Shown here in pieces: positions 1 to 7,909 of a stretch of 64,000 bases of DNA. The stretch is from assembly GCA_022616435.1 (NCBI GenBank), contig JAKEET010000154.1, positions 23,704-87,703 on the forward strand, written 5' to 3'. Source of the DNA: Gemmataceae bacterium. Its GTDB lineage: Bacteria; Planctomycetota; Planctomycetia; Gemmatales; Gemmataceae. Numbering within the stretch: the stretch's first letter is position 1; each line of letters starts with the position of its first letter. Made by a program: the position numbers and the translations under genes. The notes below the pieces were generated by a model. That model was given only the letters and a program-made list of their open reading frames with translations, was not told where the DNA came from and did not search any database.

Positions 1-383
1 CCGACGACCATCGCTCCAACCGCGCCCTGCACGGCCTGACCCGCTCCTTGATTCACAACATGGTGGAAGGCGTCACCAAGGGCTACGAAAAGCGCTTGAA
101 GATCGAAGGCGTCGGCTACCAGGCCGCACTCGACAAGAAAGCGGTGGTGCTGACGGTCGGCTACGCCAACAAGATCCGCATGATGCCGCCCGACGGCGTC
201 ACGGCCGAGGTCCCCGATCCGACCACCATCGTGATCAAGGGCGCCGACAAGCAGAAGGTCGGCCAGTTCGCCGCCGAGCTGCGCTCGAAGCGCAAGCCGG
301 AGCCTTACAAGGGCAAGGGAGTGCGTTACGAAAACGAAGTGGTGCGCCGCAAGGAAGGCAAGTCCTTCACGAGCGGTGGGTAG
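1..383 (+). CDS. rplF: 50S ribosomal protein L6, 3' part (gene runs off the left edge)
   Basis: Reading from base 3 gives 126 residues of the C-terminal half of ribosomal protein L6, including RALHGLTRSLIHNMVEGV and EGVGYQA, which match the second alpha/beta domain of the L6 family. The TTG at 48 is an internal Leu codon, not a start. L6 binds 23S rRNA near the sarcin-ricin loop in the large subunit. It is followed by rplR, rpsE and rplO, the normal spc operon order. The N-terminal half lies outside the window. Confidence 0.95.
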   Translation, partial: DDHRSNRALHGLTRSLIHNMVEGVTKGYEKRLKIEGVGYQAALDKKAVVLTVGYANKIRMMPPDGVTAEVPDPTTIVIKGADKQKVGQFAAELRSKRKPEPYKGKGVRYENEVVRRKEGKSFTSGG

Positions 384-420
384 TCATTAGTCACTGGTTA
401 TTCGTCACTGGTCTAATGAC
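383..420. repeat. Short inverted repeat in the rplF-rplR spacer
   Basis: GTCATTAG (383-390) is the reverse complement of CTAATGAC (413-420). Between them GTCACTGGT occurs twice. It fills most of the 51-base spacer and starts on the last base of the rplF stop codon. It is the first of many spacer palindromes in this window. Confidence 0.6.
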
Positions 421-434
421 GAAGGACGATTTCG

Positions 435-803
435 ATGGACGCACAAAAACTCAAGCATCGGCGGCAACTGCGGCGGCGGCGGCACGTGCGCCGTCAGATC
501 GTCGGCACGCCGGAGCGGCCGCGGCTGACGGTGTTCCGCAGCTCGAAGCACATTTACGCGCAGTTGATCGATGACCTGGAAGGGGTGACGCTGGCCGCCG
601 CCAGCAGCCGGGCCACGGAAGCCAAGACCGACAAGGTGTACGGCGGCAACATCAAGGCCGCCGAGGTGATTGGCATGAAGATCGCCGAGGCCGCCAAGGC
701 CAAGGGGATCACCAAGGTCGCGTTCGACCGCGGCCATTATCGTTATCACGGCCGGGTGAAGGCCCTGGCCGACGCCGCCCGCAAAGGCGGCTTGCAGTTT
801 TGA
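435..803 (+). CDS. rplR: 50S ribosomal protein L18
   Basis: 122 residues, the usual length for bacterial L18. Family signatures are [20 protein letters not shown] near residue 28 and the C-terminal [21 protein letters not shown]18 helps 5S rRNA join the large subunit. The N-terminus is very basic ([13 protein letters not shown]). The ATG at 435 follows AGGA-like sequence upstream. It lies between rplF and rpsE as in the canonical spc operon. Confidence 0.96.
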   Translation: MDAQKLKHRRQLRRRRHVRRQIVGTPERPRLTVFRSSKHIYAQLIDDLEGVTLAAASSRATEAKTDKVYGGNIKAAEVIGMKIAEAAKAKGITKVAFDRGHYRYHGRVKALADAARKGGLQF

Positions 804-878
804 ACATCAGCGCGTGCTTGCGTTGAGCGCGCTCCGGACACCGACAGCGCCGCCTCGCCAGTGCGACAGGAGCATGAC

Positions 879-1376
879 ATGGCACGAGAGCGCGAAACGC
901 GCCAGGACGGACTGGAAGAGCGGGTGGTGAAGATTCGCCGCTGCGCCGCCGTGGTCAAGGGCGGTCGCCGCTTCAGCTTCAACGCCCTGGTCGTGGTCGG
1001 CGACAAGCACGGCCGGGCGGCCTACGGCTACGGCAAGGCCAACGAGGTCCCCCCCGCGGTGGAGAAGGCCGCCAAGGACGCCCAGGAACGGATGAAGCGC
1101 CAGCCCAAGGTGTCGCTGCGCGGCGCCACCATCCCGCATCGCATCGTCGGCAAGTACGGCAGCAGCAAGGTCGTGCTGGTGCCGGCCGGCCCGGGCACCG
1201 GCGTCAAGGCCGGCCCCGGCGTCCGCGACGTGCTCGAATGCGTCGGCATCCACAACATCCTGACCAAGGTGCATGGCAGCACCAACCCGCTCAACCTGGT
1301 AAAGGCCACCATCGAGGGCCTGTTGAAGCTGCGAACCCGCGAGGAAGTCGCGGCGTTGCGAGGCGTTACGTTGTGA
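879..1376 (+). CDS. rpsE: 30S ribosomal protein S5
   Basis: 165 residues from the ATG at 879, chosen because AGGAG (868-872) sits six bases upstream. A GTG at 861 in the same frame would overlap that site. The start region ERVVKIRRCAAVVKGGRRFS and the later PGTGVKAGPGVRDVLE are diagnostic of S5, which has a double-stranded-RNA-binding fold and acts in decoding fidelity. No rpmD (L30) gene lies between rpsE and rplO, a loss I recall as common in planctomycetes. Confidence 0.96.
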   Translation: MARERETRQDGLEERVVKIRRCAAVVKGGRRFSFNALVVVGDKHGRAAYGYGKANEVPPAVEKAAKDAQERMKRQPKVSLRGATIPHRIVGKYGSSKVVLVPAGPGTGVKAGPGVRDVLECVGIHNILTKVHGSTNPLNLVKATIEGLLKLRTREEVAALRGVTL

Positions 1377-1465
1377 TTTTCGATTGTTGATTTTCGATTT
1401 TCGATTACAGACCCAGAGGTGCGAGCGCTGCCTCAATCAAAGATCGAAAATCAAAAATCGAAAAT
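1375..1465. repeat. ATTTTCGATT palindrome in the rpsE-rplO spacer
   Basis: Several copies of GATTTTCGATT (1375-1406) face copies of AATCGAAAATC (about 1435-1465), so the spacer can fold into a long AT-rich stem starting at the rpsE stop codon. A related palindrome occupies the next spacer (1990-2112) and a single arm lies at 30262-30292. Read as protein, these arms give strings such as NRKSKIKNRKW, which I recall as common false N-termini in other genomes. Confidence 0.8.
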
Positions 1466-1485
1466 GGAATCGATCGAGAAGCACT

Positions 1486-1992
1486 ATGGACCTGACCAAC
1501 ATCCACCACGGCGTCACGCGCCGCACCCGTAAGAAGCGCGTCGGCCGCGGTCCCGGCAGCGGCCACGGCAAGACCTCGAGCCGCGGCGCCAAGGGTCAGT
1601 GGGCCAGCGCCGGCGCCAAGAAGCCGCGCTGGACCTACGAAGGCGGCCAGATGCCCTTGTTCCGCCGCATCCCCAAGCGCGGCTTCAGCCACGAAACCTG
1701 GGACAAGAAATACCACGTGGTCAACGTCGGCGACCTCAACGACTACTTCGCCGACGGGGCCGTGATCGGCCCGGACGAGCTGGCCAAGACGGGCCTGGCT
1801 CGCGGCCCGGCCGACGGCGTCCGCATCCTTGGCGACGGCGAATTGACGAAAAAGCTGACTGTCCGGGCCCACGGCTTCACGAAGTCGGCCGTCGAGAAAA
1901 TCACGGCCAAGGGCGGCACGACCGAAGTCATCCCGCCTCCGAAGAAGCCGGTGCGCAACAAGATGAAACCGCGGCAAGCCGCCAAGACGTGA
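1486..1992 (+). CDS. rplO: 50S ribosomal protein L15
   Basis: 168 residues from the ATG at 1486. The open frame reaches back to 1384, but those upstream codons are palindrome sequence. The Gly/Arg-rich start RRTRKKRVGRGPGSGHGKTS and the later FRRIPKRGFSHETWDKKY are typical of L15, which binds 23S rRNA late in large-subunit assembly. It lies directly upstream of secY, as in the usual spc order. The C-terminus is Lys/Pro-rich. Confidence 0.96.
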   Translation: MDLTNIHHGVTRRTRKKRVGRGPGSGHGKTSSRGAKGQWASAGAKKPRWTYEGGQMPLFRRIPKRGFSHETWDKKYHVVNVGDLNDYFADGAVIGPDELAKTGLARGPADGVRILGDGELTKKLTVRAHGFTKSAVEKITAKGGTTEVIPPPKKPVRNKMKPRQAAKT

Positions 1993-2112
1993 TTTTCGAT
2001 TCTTGACTTTCGATTTTCGATTGCGTGCGATGCTGTGCGTGGCCGGGGCTGAGTGTTTCGAAGCCCCAGCTGCCACGACAATCAACAATCGAAAATCACG
2101 AATCGAAAATCC
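1990..2112. repeat. ATTTTCGATT palindrome in the rplO-secY spacer
   Basis: Arms built of GATTTTCGATT units (about 1990-2022) pair with CAATCGAAAATC-type units (about 2078-2112), with a less repetitive centre of about 55 bases. This is the second copy of the family at 1375-1465. The spacer before the secY ATG is 185 bases long, unusual inside an spc operon, and consists mostly of this element. Confidence 0.78.
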
Positions 2113-2177
2113 ATTGACCTTGCCTTTTTTTTCTATCCATCTTACTGTTGCGTTATTCTCAAGCGAGGAACGCACTC

Positions 2178-3578
2178 ATGGCTTCGGCCTCCGCATTGCT
2201 CAAGTCCGGTCTCAGCAGCCTGGGGCAGAGCCGCCTCGTCACCATCTTCAAGATCAAAGAGCTGCGCCAGAAGATCCTGATCACCATCCTCTTCCTGGCG
2301 ATCTATCGCATCGGCTTCCACGTCCCGCTGCCGATGATCAACCAGTTCGAAATGGCCCGCGCCCTGCGCGGCTCGGATGAAGGCCTCCTCGGCCTGATCA
2401 CCATGTTCTCCGGCGGCAGCCTCAGCCAGAGCACCATCTTCGGCCTGGGCATCATGCCGTATATTTCGGCGTCGATCATCTTCCAACTCCTGGCCAGCGT
2501 CTATCCGCCGCTCGAAAAGCTGCAGAAGGAAGGCGAGGCCGGGCGCAAAAAGATCAACGAGTACACCCGCTACGCCACGGTCCTCATATGCTTCATCCAG
2601 GCCGCGTTCTGGGTGGCGCACATTTCGCGCCCCAAACCGGACGGCCTGGGCCTGGCGTACGAGCAGTACAACACCATCGGCTATTTCCTGTCGTCGGTCA
2701 TCACCATGACGGTGGGCACGATCTTCCTGATGTGGATCGGCGAGCAGATCGACGAGTACGGCATCGGCAACGGCATCAGCCTGATCATCATGGCCGGCAT
2801 CGTCGCCCGCATCCCGGAGGCCACCGGCAGCCTGATCTTCGAGCGCGGCCAGTTGAAGGCGTCGATCTTCACCCTGGGCGGCAGCGGCACCGGCGGCGAC
2901 GTGGGGCTTGAGAAACTCATCGTGCTGATACTGTTGTTCGTCGGCGTCGTCGTGGCGGTCATCGCCATCACCAAGGGCCAGCGCCGCATTCCCACGCAGT
3001 CGGCCAAGCACGTCCGCGGCCGCCGCGTCTACGGCGGCACCCGCCAGTTCCTGCCGTTGCGCGTCAACCAGGCCGGCGTCATGCCGGTGATCTTCGCCAG
3101 CAGCCTCCTGTTGATCCCGATGTTCGTGTTCAAGTGGTTGGCCCAGGTGTTCGAGTCGCGCTGGGCCAACGACCTCGCCGCCGCCTTCGAGCGGCAAGGC
3201 TACCTGTACAACATCTCCTACATCGTCCTCATCTACTTCTTCTGCTACTTCTGGACGGCCATCACGTTCAACCCCAAGGACATGGCCAATAACTTGAAGG
3301 ATTACGGCAGCTTCATCCCCGGCTACCGGCCCGGCAAACGCACCGCCGACTATCTCGAAAAGGTCATCATGCGGATCACCTACGTCGGCGCCGCGTTCCT
3401 GGCGGTGGTCGCGATCATCCCCAGCCTGATCTCCTCCGCCCTGGAAGTGAACTACACGGTCGCCAGCTTCTACGGCGGCACCGGCCTCTTGATCGTCATC
3501 AGCGTGGCCCTCGACCTCGTGCAAAAGATCAACAGCCACCTGGTGATGCGCAACTACCCCGGCTTGACGGAGGATTGA
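2178..3578 (+). CDS. secY: Protein translocase subunit SecY
   Basis: 466 residues from the ATG at 2178, which has GAGGA (2165-2169) eight bases upstream. It is a ten-helix inner-membrane protein and the channel of the Sec translocon. Recognisable parts are IYRIGFHVPLP near the N-terminus, the plug and helix 2 region ending LGIMPYISASIIFQLL, and the cytosolic loops QSAKHVRGRRVYGG and FIPGYRPGKRTADYLEKV. It sits between rplO and adk. The end of the gene is duplicated in the tandem repeat that follows. Confidence 0.97.
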   Translation: MASASALLKSGLSSLGQSRLVTIFKIKELRQKILITILFLAIYRIGFHVPLPMINQFEMARALRGSDEGLLGLITMFSGGSLSQSTIFGLGIMPYISASIIFQLLASVYPPLEKLQKEGEAGRKKINEYTRYATVLICFIQAAFWVAHISRPKPDGLGLAYEQYNTIGYFLSSVITMTVGTIFLMWIGEQIDEYGIGNGISLIIMAGIVARIPEATGSLIFERGQLKASIFTLGGSGTGGDVGLEKLIVLILLFVGVVVAVIAITKGQRRIPTQSAKHVRGRRVYGGTRQFLPLRVNQAGVMPVIFASSLLLIPMFVFKWLAQVFESRWANDLAAAFERQGYLYNISYIVLIYFFCYFWTAITFNPKDMANNLKDYGSFIPGYRPGKRTADYLEKVIMRITYVGAAFLAVVAIIPSLISSALEVNYTVASFYGGTGLLIVISVALDLVQKINSHLVMRNYPGLTED

Positions 3579-3755
3579 GCGCTGCACCAACCCGACGCGT
3601 CAGCGAGGGGTACGGCAAGATCCCTCGCTGACGCGTCGGGCTGGTGCAGCTGAATCGATCCATATAGACTCCCGAGGATTGAGCGCTGCACCAACCCGGC
3701 GCGTCAGCGAGGGGCACGGCAACAACCCCTCGCTGACGCGTCGGGCTGGTGCAGC
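3570..3755. repeat. 104-bp tandem duplication carrying two palindromes
   Basis: The sequence starting GAGGATTGAGCGCTGCACC occurs at 3570 and again at 3674, giving a 104-base unit that includes the last two secY codons and its stop. Each unit holds a palindrome: arms 3581-3609 with 3622-3650 (29 bp, one mismatch) and 3685-3714 with 3726-3755 (30 bp, nearly perfect). The repeats fill the spacer up to the adk start, so adk translation begins just after a strong stem. Confidence 0.88.
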
Positions 3756-3770
3756 GGCCCCCGATGCAAC

Positions 3771-4436
3771 ATGCGTTTGATCTTCACCGGCCCTCCCGGC
3801 AGCGGCAAAGGGACGCAAGCGAAACTTCTCAGCCAGCGTCTGGGCTTGGTCCATTTCTCCACCGGCGACATCATCCGCGACGCCATCGCCCACGGCACTC
3901 CGGAAGGCCGCCGCGCCCAGGCGTACGTCCATGCCGGCCAGTTGGTTCCCGACGACGTCGTTAACGACATCGTCAACTCACGCCTCCGCGCCCCGGACCG
4001 GCCTGCCCGGTTCATCATGGACGGCTATCCGCGCAGCCTCGGCCAGGCCGAATCGTTTGACGCGCTGCTCAAGGAATTGAACCTGCCCCTGGACGCCGTG
4101 CTGTTCTTGAACGTGGATGACGGGCCGCTCATCGACCGGCTCAGTGCCCGCTGGACCTGCCCGAATCCCACCTGCAAGGCCACCTACAACACGCTGTCCA
4201 AGCCGCCGCGCCGGCCCGGCGTCTGCGACGAGTGCGGCACGGCGCTCGTCCAGCGCGACGACGATCGGCCCGCAACCATCCGCCGGCGGCTCAAGGTGTT
4301 CCACGAAGGCAACGACGAGCTCATGGCCCACTACCGCCGCCAGGGCCTGGTCATCGACGTTCCGGGCGCCGGCGACATCGAGACGATCTACCAGAACATT
4401 GTCTCGGCACTTCCGCGGCCCTCGCCAAACCCATAA
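3771..4436 (+). CDS. adk: Adenylate kinase, zinc-LID type
   Basis: 221 residues. It interconverts AMP and ATP with two ADP. The P-loop GPPGSGKGT is at residues 7-15, the NMP-binding region has FSTGDIIRDAI, and DGYPRSLGQAE matches the conserved DGFPRT motif. The LID carries four cysteines in CPNPTC and CDEC, indicating a structural zinc as in Gram-positive enzymes. It lies between secY and map, a conserved arrangement. The start is the ATG just after the tandem palindromes. Confidence 0.96.
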   Translation: MRLIFTGPPGSGKGTQAKLLSQRLGLVHFSTGDIIRDAIAHGTPEGRRAQAYVHAGQLVPDDVVNDIVNSRLRAPDRPARFIMDGYPRSLGQAESFDALLKELNLPLDAVLFLNVDDGPLIDRLSARWTCPNPTCKATYNTLSKPPRRPGVCDECGTALVQRDDDRPATIRRRLKVFHEGNDELMAHYRRQGLVIDVPGAGDIETIYQNIVSALPRPSPNP

Positions 4437-4456
4437 ACTATGGATTCGTGCCATCC

Positions 4457-5329
4457 GTGAGCTTATTCCAAGGCATCCGATCCGTGCTACGAACGCTATT
4501 CCAACGTGCGCCGGAGTTGAAGTCGCCGCGAGAGCTGTCGCTGATGCGCGAGGCCGGCAAGGTTGTGGCCGAGGCGCTGCGCACTTGCCGGGAGATGGCC
4601 CGGCCGGGCGTTCGCACCCTCGACGTCAACCGGGCGGTCGAAGCCATCTACGCCAAGTACGGCGCCATGCCGCTGTTCAAGGGCTACCAGATCGAAGGGA
4701 TCAAGGCCCCGTTCCCCGCGGTCACGTGCATCTCGCTCAATGAACAGGTGGTGCACGGCATTCCCGGCCAGCGCGAAATCCGCGACGGCGACCTCGTCAA
4801 GATCGACACCGCCTGCAAGCTCAACGGCTGGTGCGCCGACGCCGCCGTCACCATCATGGTCGGCGAGGTCCGCCCCGAGCGCCGCCGCCTGGTCGAGGTC
4901 GCCCAGCAGGTCCTGCAGATCGCCATCACCGAGCTGCCGCGACGCCGCTGGTGGTCGGAGATCGCCGGCATGATGCAGCGCCACGCCGAAACCTCCGGCT
5001 ACAGCGTCGTCGAGCAGTACGTCGGCCACGGCATCGGCCGCATCATGCACGAGTTCCCGCAGGTGCCCAACTACTGCGGCCGCGACATGAAAAAGCACGA
5101 CTTCCGCATCGAGCCCGGCATCGTGCTGGCAGTGGAGCCGATGCTCAACATGGGCCGCAAGGACACGCGCGTGCTGGGCGATCACTGGACGGTGGTCACC
5201 AAGGACGGCATGCCCAGCGCCCACGTCGAGCACACGCTGGCCCTGACCGAGCAGGGCGTCGAGATCATCACGCGCGATCCGGATACGAACGAAACCCCCG
5301 TGCCGCTGATCACGGAGTCCAAACCATGA
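4457..5329 (+). CDS. map: Methionine aminopeptidase, type I
   Basis: About 290 residues. It removes the initiator methionine from new proteins. Metal ligands are visible: the two Asp of KIDTACKLNGWCADAA, His in VGHGIGRIMHEFP, Glu in EPMLNMG and Glu in HVEHTLALTE. The characteristic N-terminal block LKSPRELSLMREAG is present. The start is uncertain: no ATG precedes that block, so GTG 4457 is chosen, with GTG 4448 or TTG 4517 as alternatives. Its stop overlaps the next gene's ATG by three bases, suggesting translational coupling. The usual infA-rpmJ-rpsM continuation is absent. Confidence 0.92.
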   Translation: MSLFQGIRSVLRTLFQRAPELKSPRELSLMREAGKVVAEALRTCREMARPGVRTLDVNRAVEAIYAKYGAMPLFKGYQIEGIKAPFPAVTCISLNEQVVHGIPGQREIRDGDLVKIDTACKLNGWCADAAVTIMVGEVRPERRRLVEVAQQVLQIAITELPRRRWWSEIAGMMQRHAETSGYSVVEQYVGHGIGRIMHEFPQVPNYCGRDMKKHDFRIEPGIVLAVEPMLNMGRKDTRVLGDHWTVVTKDGMPSAHVEHTLALTEQGVEIITRDPDTNETPVPLITESKP

Positions 5330-7113
5330 AACCCCCTCACCCCCAGCCCCTCTCCCCCTGTTCGATGGGGAGAGGGGTGTTAAGGAAACTCCCGCCACCG
5401 CAACCCCTTTCCCTCCGTTCGATGGGGCGAGGGGAGGTTCTCCTTCTCGTGGGGATGCTCATGAGCCCCGCCGTTGCCCGCGCCGACGCCGCCACGACCG
5501 TCAAGGCCCGCCGGTTCGTCGAGTCGTACACCGCCAAGGTCCGGCCGCTCGAGATCGCGGTCAACCGCGCCTGGTGGGACGCGAACATCACCGGCAAGGA
5601 CGAGGACTTCAAGCGCAAGGAACAAGCCCAGAACAAGATCGACGCGCTCCTGTCCGACAAGGCGATGTTCGCCGAGGCCAGGGCGCTCAAGGAATCCGGC
5701 GCGATCGACGATCCGATCGCGAAGCGCGCCATCGACGTGATCTACCTGGCCATGCTGGAAAAGCAGCTCGACAGCGAGCTGCTGCAAAAGATGACGGCGC
5801 TGTCGAACGCCGTCGAGAAGAAATTCAGCACCTATCGGGCCCGGGTCGGCGACGACGAGCTCACCGACGCCGACGTGCGCAAGACCCTCAAGACCTCGAC
5901 GCTGTCCGAGCGCCGCCGGGAAGTGTGGGAGGCGAGCAAGCGCGTCGGCGCCGTCGTCGAGCCGGAGCTGTTGCAGCTCGTGGCGCTGCGCAACCAGGCG
6001 GCCACGACGCTGGGCTTTCCGAACTATCACGCCATGATGCTCCACCTGAACGAGCAGAACGGCGCCGACCTGATCAAGCTGTTCGACCAGCTCGACGATT
6101 TGACGCGCGAGCCGTTCCGCCAGGCCAAGGCCGAGATCGACGTCGAACTGGCCAAGGCGTGCAACGTCAAGGTCGGCGACCTGATGCCCTGGCACTATCA
6201 CGACCCGTTCTTCCAGGAAGTGCCGGCGGTGTTCAAGGCGGACCTCGACAAGATCTACGCGACCCAGGACCTGGTCGCGCTGTGCCGCGATTTCTACCGC
6301 GGCGTCAATCTCCCCATCGACCTGGTGATCGAGCGCTCGAACAACGACTTCGCGCCGCGGCAAGGGAAGAACCCGCACGCCTTCTGCACCGACATCACCC
6401 GCGACGGCACGGACGTCCGCGTGCTGGCCAACATCGTCAACAACGAGTACTGGATGGCGACGATGCTGCACGAGTTCGGCCACTCCGTCTACAGCAGCAT
6501 CAACATCCCCGCCAGGCTGCCCTACGTCTTGCGCAGCGAGGCCCACATCCTGACCACCGAAGGCGTGGCCATGATGTTCGAGAAGCTCTCCAAGCGCCGC
6601 GCCTGGCTGGAAGCCATGGGCGTCAAGGTCGATGACCCCCAGGCGTTCGACGAAACCAGCGCCAAGATGCTGCGCTACCGGCTCCTGATCTTCTCGCGCT
6701 GGTGCCAGGTGATGCTGCGCTTCGAGAAAGGGATGTACGAGAACCCGCGGCAAGACTTGAACAAGCTGTGGTGGGACATGGTCGAAAAGTACCAGCTCCT
6801 GCGCCGCCCGCCCGGCCGCAACGCCCCCGACTACGGCAGCAAGATCCACGTCATCGTCGCCCCGGTGTACTACCACAACTACATGATGGGCGAGCTGTTC
6901 GCGTCGCAACTGCACCACGCGATCGCCCGCGAGGTCTACAAGGGGGCCGATCCGAGCACCGTCATCTACGCCGGCAACAAGGCGATCGGCGCGTTCATGC
7001 AACAGCGCGTCTTCGATCCGGGCCGCACGCTGCCGTGGAACGAGTTGACGCGGCACGCCACCGGCGCGCCCCTGAGCGCCGAGGCGTTCGCCAAGGAGTT
7101 CCGCGCGAAATGA
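5326..7113 (+). CDS. Secreted zinc metallopeptidase, M3/M2-like (HEFGH)
   Basis: 595 residues from the ATG at 5326, which overlaps the map stop. HEFGH at about residues 382-386 is the zinc and catalytic motif of gluzincins. The downstream Glu in RSEAHILTTEGVAMMFE fits the third ligand. The mostly helical body resembles M3 oligopeptidases or M2 ACE-like enzymes, and I cannot decide between them. A signal peptide (LLLVGMLMSPAVARA) ends near residue 48. It is preceded by about 30 residues encoded by two palindromes (PHPQPLSPCSMGRG type), so the true start may be the ATG at 5422. Confidence 0.85.
   Translation: MKPPHPQPLSPCSMGRGVLRKLPPPQPLSLRSMGRGEVLLLVGMLMSPAVARADAATTVKARRFVESYTAKVRPLEIAVNRAWWDANITGKDEDFKRKEQAQNKIDALLSDKAMFAEARALKESGAIDDPIAKRAIDVIYLAMLEKQLDSELLQKMTALSNAVEKKFSTYRARVGDDELTDADVRKTLKTSTLSERRREVWEASKRVGAVVEPELLQLVALRNQAATTLGFPNYHAMMLHLNEQNGADLIKLFDQLDDLTREPFRQAKAEIDVELAKACNVKVGDLMPWHYHDPFFQEVPAVFKADLDKIYATQDLVALCRDFYRGVNLPIDLVIERSNNDFAPRQGKNPHAFCTDITRDGTDVRVLANIVNNEYWMATMLHEFGHSVYSSINIPARLPYVLRSEAHILTTEGVAMMFEKLSKRRAWLEAMGVKVDDPQAFDETSAKMLRYRLLIFSRWCQVMLRFEKGMYENPRQDLNKLWWDMVEKYQLLRRPPGRNAPDYGSKIHVIVAPVYYHNYMMGELFASQLHHAIAREVYKGADPSTVIYAGNKAIGAFMQQRVFDPGRTLPWNELTRHATGAPLSAEAFAKEFRAK
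5347..5440. repeat. Two CCCCTCTCCCC/GGGGAGAGGGG palindromes at the 5' end of the peptidase gene
   Basis: CCCCTCTCCCC (5347-5357) pairs with GGGGAGAGGGG (5367-5377) around TGTTCGAT. A second, less perfect copy follows at about 5404-5437. Both lie in frame between the first ATG and the signal peptide of the peptidase gene. A related string, CTCCCCTCGGCCGCGGGGAGAGG near 46930, encodes the tail of the phosphatase gene. Confidence 0.75.
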
Positions 7114-7120
7114 CGCGTGT

Positions 7121-7145
7121 GGCTTGCCGTTTCGCGTTCGCCGGC
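7121..7145. repeat. Single arm of the GCTTGCCGTTTCGCG repeat family
   Basis: GGCTTGCCGTTTCGCGTTCGC lies in the 36-base gap between the convergent peptidase and flavin reductase genes. It matches the arms of the palindromes at 7795-7887 and 52065-52137. No second arm is present here, so it looks like half of an element. Confidence 0.7.
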
Positions 7146-7149
7146 CGCG

Positions 7150-7758
7150 TCACGTCGGCCGTTTCATCTCGAACAAGTCGCTGGTCCGGCAAAACCAGTC
7201 GCCGCCGAGCCGCGCGATCGTCCGCAGCGTGCGCGGATCAATCCGGCCGGACGAGTCGAGAATCTGGTCATCGACGTGCATGGCCACGATCTCGCCGATC
7301 ACCAGGTTGGCCGAGATCGGGCCGTTGCCGACCGGCACAATCTGCCGGACCATCCCCTCCATGTGGATCGGCGATTCCGCGACCCGCGGCGGCTTGACCT
7401 TGGTCGCGGGCAGCGTGTGCAGCCCGGTCAGGTCGATCTCGCTGTCCCCGTAAGGAATCTCCTTCGACGACAGGTTGATCTGCTCCGCCAGCGGCTCGAC
7501 CGCCGCGTTCAGCACGAACTCGCCGTTGGCTTCCAGGTTGCGCAGCGTGTCCTTCTTCGTGCCGTCGCGGCGCAAGGTCGGCGAGAACACGACCACCGGC
7601 GGATTGGCGCCGAAGGCGTTGAAGAAGCTGAAGGGCGCCAGATTGACGCGGCCCTGCGGATCGAGCGTGGTCACCCAGGCGATCGGCCGCGGCGTGACGA
7701 TGCCGACGAGGAGATGATAGATGTCGAGAACCGGCGTGCGCGCGACGTCGAGGTACAC
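7150..7758 (-). CDS. Flavin reductase family protein (FMN-binding split barrel)
   Basis: 202 residues with a GTG start. PRPIAWVTTLDPQGRVNLAP near the N-terminus and ANPPVVVFSPTLRRDG are characteristic of the flavin-reductase-like split barrel (DIM6/NTAB type) that binds FMN and reduces it with NAD(P)H. It is last in the phhA-hppD-FAH-hmgA set on this strand, separated from hmgA by a palindrome. A role in aromatic compound breakdown is inferred from position only. An FMN-binding protein of unknown partner is also possible. Confidence 0.85.
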   Translation of the reverse strand: MYLDVARTPVLDIYHLLVGIVTPRPIAWVTTLDPQGRVNLAPFSFFNAFGANPPVVVFSPTLRRDGTKKDTLRNLEANGEFVLNAAVEPLAEQINLSSKEIPYGDSEIDLTGLHTLPATKVKPPRVAESPIHMEGMVRQIVPVGNGPISANLVIGEIVAMHVDDQILDSSGRIDPRTLRTIARLGGDWFCRTSDLFEMKRPT

Positions 7759-7794
7759 GGTGATTACATCCTCCGCGTAATCCCGCGCCGCGAT

Positions 7795-7887
7795 GAGTGG
7801 CGTGCGGCTTGCCGTTTAGCGCTCGCCGAACCCCTCGCGATTGCGAACGGATCGTGCGAGCGCGAAACGGCAAGCCGCACGCCACTC
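7795..7887. repeat. Palindrome of the GCTTGCCGTTT(C/A)GCGCTCGC family
   Basis: Arms 7795-7826 and 7856-7887 are 32 bases each and complementary except at one position, around a 29-base loop. The core matches the repeats beside the RAYT-like transposase gene (53476-53602) and at 52065-52137. It fills most of the spacer between hmgA and the flavin reductase gene. Confidence 0.88.
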
Positions 7888-7909
7888 GCCGCGGCGCGAT
7901 GGCAGGCCA

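Noticed and set aside
2142..3590. Long minus-strand open frame of 482 codons opposite secY
   Set aside because: It is antisense to a clear SecY, with Asp/Val/His-rich composition typical of the reverse frame of GC-rich genes and no family features.
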